Below, one piece after another: positions 61,367 to 64,000 of a stretch of 64,000 bases of DNA. Made by a program: the position numbers and the translations under genes. The notes under the pieces are model-generated. The model was not told the DNA's origin, made no database searches, and worked only from the letters and a program-made list of their open reading frames with translations. Position 1 is the stretch's first letter. Every line of letters starts with the position of its first letter. This stretch comes from Pseudalkalibacillus hwajinpoensis (GTDB lineage: Bacteria > Bacillota > Bacilli > Bacillales > Guptibacillaceae): assembly GCF_015234585.1 (NCBI RefSeq), contig NZ_JADFCM010000004.1, positions 29,123 to 93,122 on the forward strand. Reading direction: 5' to 3'.

Positions 61367-61413
61367 CTACATTTTAATTTTAGTAACGATGAATACTCAA
61401 CGCAGATAAAATT

Positions 61414-61493
<80 letters not shown>

Positions 61494-61619
61494 ATAATGT
61501 GAATGTAATAATGCTGCACCTGCTCATTACGCTGTGCGCTGTTTCTTTCTCTACAAGGTTATGCTTCGAAGCGTATCCGTCGAAACAACTCGTTGCTGTT
61601 TCAAGGAAGCATCGCTTGT
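61494..61619. other. 126-bp insert in the tRNA cluster
   Basis: No tRNA or reading frame of interest. On the plus strand ATGCTTC/GAAGCAT and GAAACA/TGTTTC form an imperfect hairpin (about 61560-61611). It separates the intact tRNA-fMet from a repeated fragment of its own 5' end. Confidence 0.4.
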
Positions 61620-61638
61620 TGCTCCACCCCGCGATAAT
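61620..61638 (-). pseudogene. 5' fragment of a tRNA-fMet gene
   Basis: Nineteen bases identical to 61480-61498, covering 14 bases of the tRNA-fMet 5' end (CGCGGGGTGGAGCA) and five upstream bases. The rest of the gene is missing here. Confidence 0.75.
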
Positions 61639-61651
61639 ATTAAAATATAAA

Positions 61652-61727
61652 TGGCGGTCCCGACGAGAATCGAACTCGCGATCTCCTGCGTGACAGGCAG
61701 GCATGTTAACCGCTACACCACGGGACC
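61652..61727 (-). tRNA. tRNA-Asp (GUC)
   Basis: Anticodon GTC in CCTGCCT-GTC-ACGCAGG; CCA encoded. Confidence 0.96.
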
Positions 61728-61735
61728 TTAGAGAA

Positions 61736-61811
61736 TGGTGGAGGATGACGGGCTCGAACCGCCGACCCTCTGCTTGTAAGGCAGATGCTCTCCCAGCTGA
61801 GCTAATCCTCC
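61736..61811 (-). tRNA. tRNA-Val (UAC)
   Basis: Anticodon TAC in TCTGCCT-TAC-AAGCAGA; CCA encoded. Confidence 0.96.
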
Positions 61812-61833
61812 ACAAAGTAGAAATGATATATAA

Positions 61834-61908
61834 TGGTGACCCGTACGGGATTCGAACCCGTGTTACCGCCGTGAAAGGGCGGTGTCTTAACCGCTTGACC
61901 AACGGGCC
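61834..61908 (-). tRNA. tRNA-Glu (UUC)
   Basis: Anticodon TTC in CCGCCCT-TTC-ACGGCGG; CCA encoded. Confidence 0.96.
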
Positions 61909-61931
61909 CTTGCTGCTATTATGTATGCTAG

Positions 61932-62023
61932 TGGCGGAGAGCGAGGGATTCGAACCCTCGAGACGGCTTTGACCGTCTACACGATTTCCAATCGTGCTCC
62001 TTCGGCCACTCGGACAGCTCTCC
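61932..62023 (-). tRNA. tRNA-Ser (GGA)
   Basis: Anticodon GGA in CACGATT-GGA-AATCGTG; long variable arm, CCA encoded. Confidence 0.95.
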
Positions 62024-62024
62024 A

Positions 62025-62099
62025 TGGCTCCACAGGTAGGATTCGAACCTACGACCGATCGGTTAACAGCCGATAGCTCTACCACTGAGCTACTGTGGA
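62025..62099 (-). tRNA. tRNA-Asn (GUU)
   Basis: Anticodon GTT in TCGGCT-GTT-AACCGA; CCA encoded. First tRNA after 5S rRNA. Confidence 0.96.
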
Positions 62100-62108
62100 A
62101 TAATATCA

Positions 62109-62225
<117 letters not shown>

Positions 62226-62346
62226 CTAAGAACTGGATTTCACTTTCGTGATTTCCCAGCGACAAAATATATCATACTATATTTCATCATGTTTTTCAAG
62301 GAAAATTTCATTCCCTGAAAACTAGATAGCACGCACAACTTCCAAT

Positions 62347-62464
62347 ATGTCCAGCTACGTAAGCCAAATCCTCGATCGTTTCACCTTTTGATTCTGACGC
62401 AAACAGCGCGTCTGATTCAAAAGCCTCCAACGCTTGTCGGATTTAAACGGCTTACTTCGCTTTT
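62347..62464 (-). repeat. structured 118-bp repeat unit in the 23S-5S spacer (locus C)
   Basis: Read in the rRNA direction: AAAAGCG, outer stem TAAGCC/GGCTTA (62449-62454 and 62360-62365), AAATCC/GGATTT, CTTTTGA/TCAAAAG, GACGC/GCGTC around loop GCTGTTT, with the GGAG / TGAA internal loop. It ends GTAGCTGGACAT, close to CTAGACACG in arrays A and B. The spacer is about 245 bases, of which this unit is nearly half. It would be transcribed with pre-rRNA. Confidence 0.88.
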
Positions 62465-62470
62465 CGTTTA

Positions 62471-64000
<1,530 letters not shown>

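Overview
The window is a chromosomal segment of a low-to-mid GC, endospore-forming member of the Bacillaceae. The evidence is strong AGGAGG-type ribosome binding sites, many GTG/TTG starts, SigA-like promoters, a GPR-cleavable small acid-soluble spore protein, SpoVR, PrkA, YhbH, YhaL and spore-coat ATP-grasp proteins. Gene order largely follows the B. subtilis yha-yhe-yhc-yhb region and its trnD/rrnD junction. A marine or salt- and alkali-tolerant Bacillus-like genus is plausible, but the species is not resolved.

Layout. 0-6.7 kb: small membrane proteins, yhaH, hpr (scoC), yhaI, a DUF3267 protein, a YpmS-like protein, prsA, sporulation gene yhaL and an MFS exporter. 6.7-16.5 kb: yhaM, a CssS/CssR-like secretion-stress two-component system, the yhaN/yhaO DNA-repair pair behind a LexA-like box, the yhaP/yhaQ ABC exporter and yhzD. 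16.6-21.3 kb: aldehyde dehydrogenase, HAD phosphatase, yheA and yheB. 21.4-27 kb: an operon of four YheC/YheD-type ATP-grasp genes, yheE and a small hydrophilic protein. 27-31.5 kb: a PucR/CdaR-type regulator, msmX, a two-gene amino-acid importer without its own ATPase, and an SASP gene. 32-41.7 kb: K+ transporter, spoVR operon, bile-acid-type symporter, MscS channel, DMT exporter, TlpA thioredoxin and a CstR-like persulfide sensor. 41.8-53.8 kb: pgcA, yhcX, a CBS protein, a secreted metallo-beta-lactamase-fold hydrolase, yhbH, signal peptidase I, prkA, an HmoA-like monooxygenase, trmL and yhbB. 53.9-60.2 kb: a YczE-like protein, ogt, queG, an ABC-class ATPase, a B3/4 protein and an FrnE-like oxidoreductase. 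60.3-64 kb: minus-strand end of an rRNA operon (3' part of 23S, 5S, 16 tRNAs, terminator).

The main discovery candidate is a dispersed structured repeat with a 118-119 bp unit beginning AAAAGCG. It occurs as a 3.5-unit array at 31.57-31.99 kb, a 2.4-unit array at 52.07-52.35 kb, and a single unit in the 23S-5S spacer at 62.35-62.46 kb in rRNA-sense orientation. Every full unit folds into the same nested stem with a conserved GGAR/YGAA internal loop and a 7-nt GYYKTTT apical loop. The stems differ in sequence between copies but stay paired, which points to selection on structure. Other leads are a candidate sRNA on the minus strand near 59.0 kb, tRNA-fMet fragments flanking the intact gene, the CssRS insertion in the yhaO-yhaN-yhaM order, and several palindromic candidate operators.

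Genes that work together: PrkA, YhbH and SpoVR form a conserved stress/sporulation set; PrsA, CssRS and signal peptidase serve protein secretion; YhaO/YhaN/YhaM handle nucleic-acid processing and repair.
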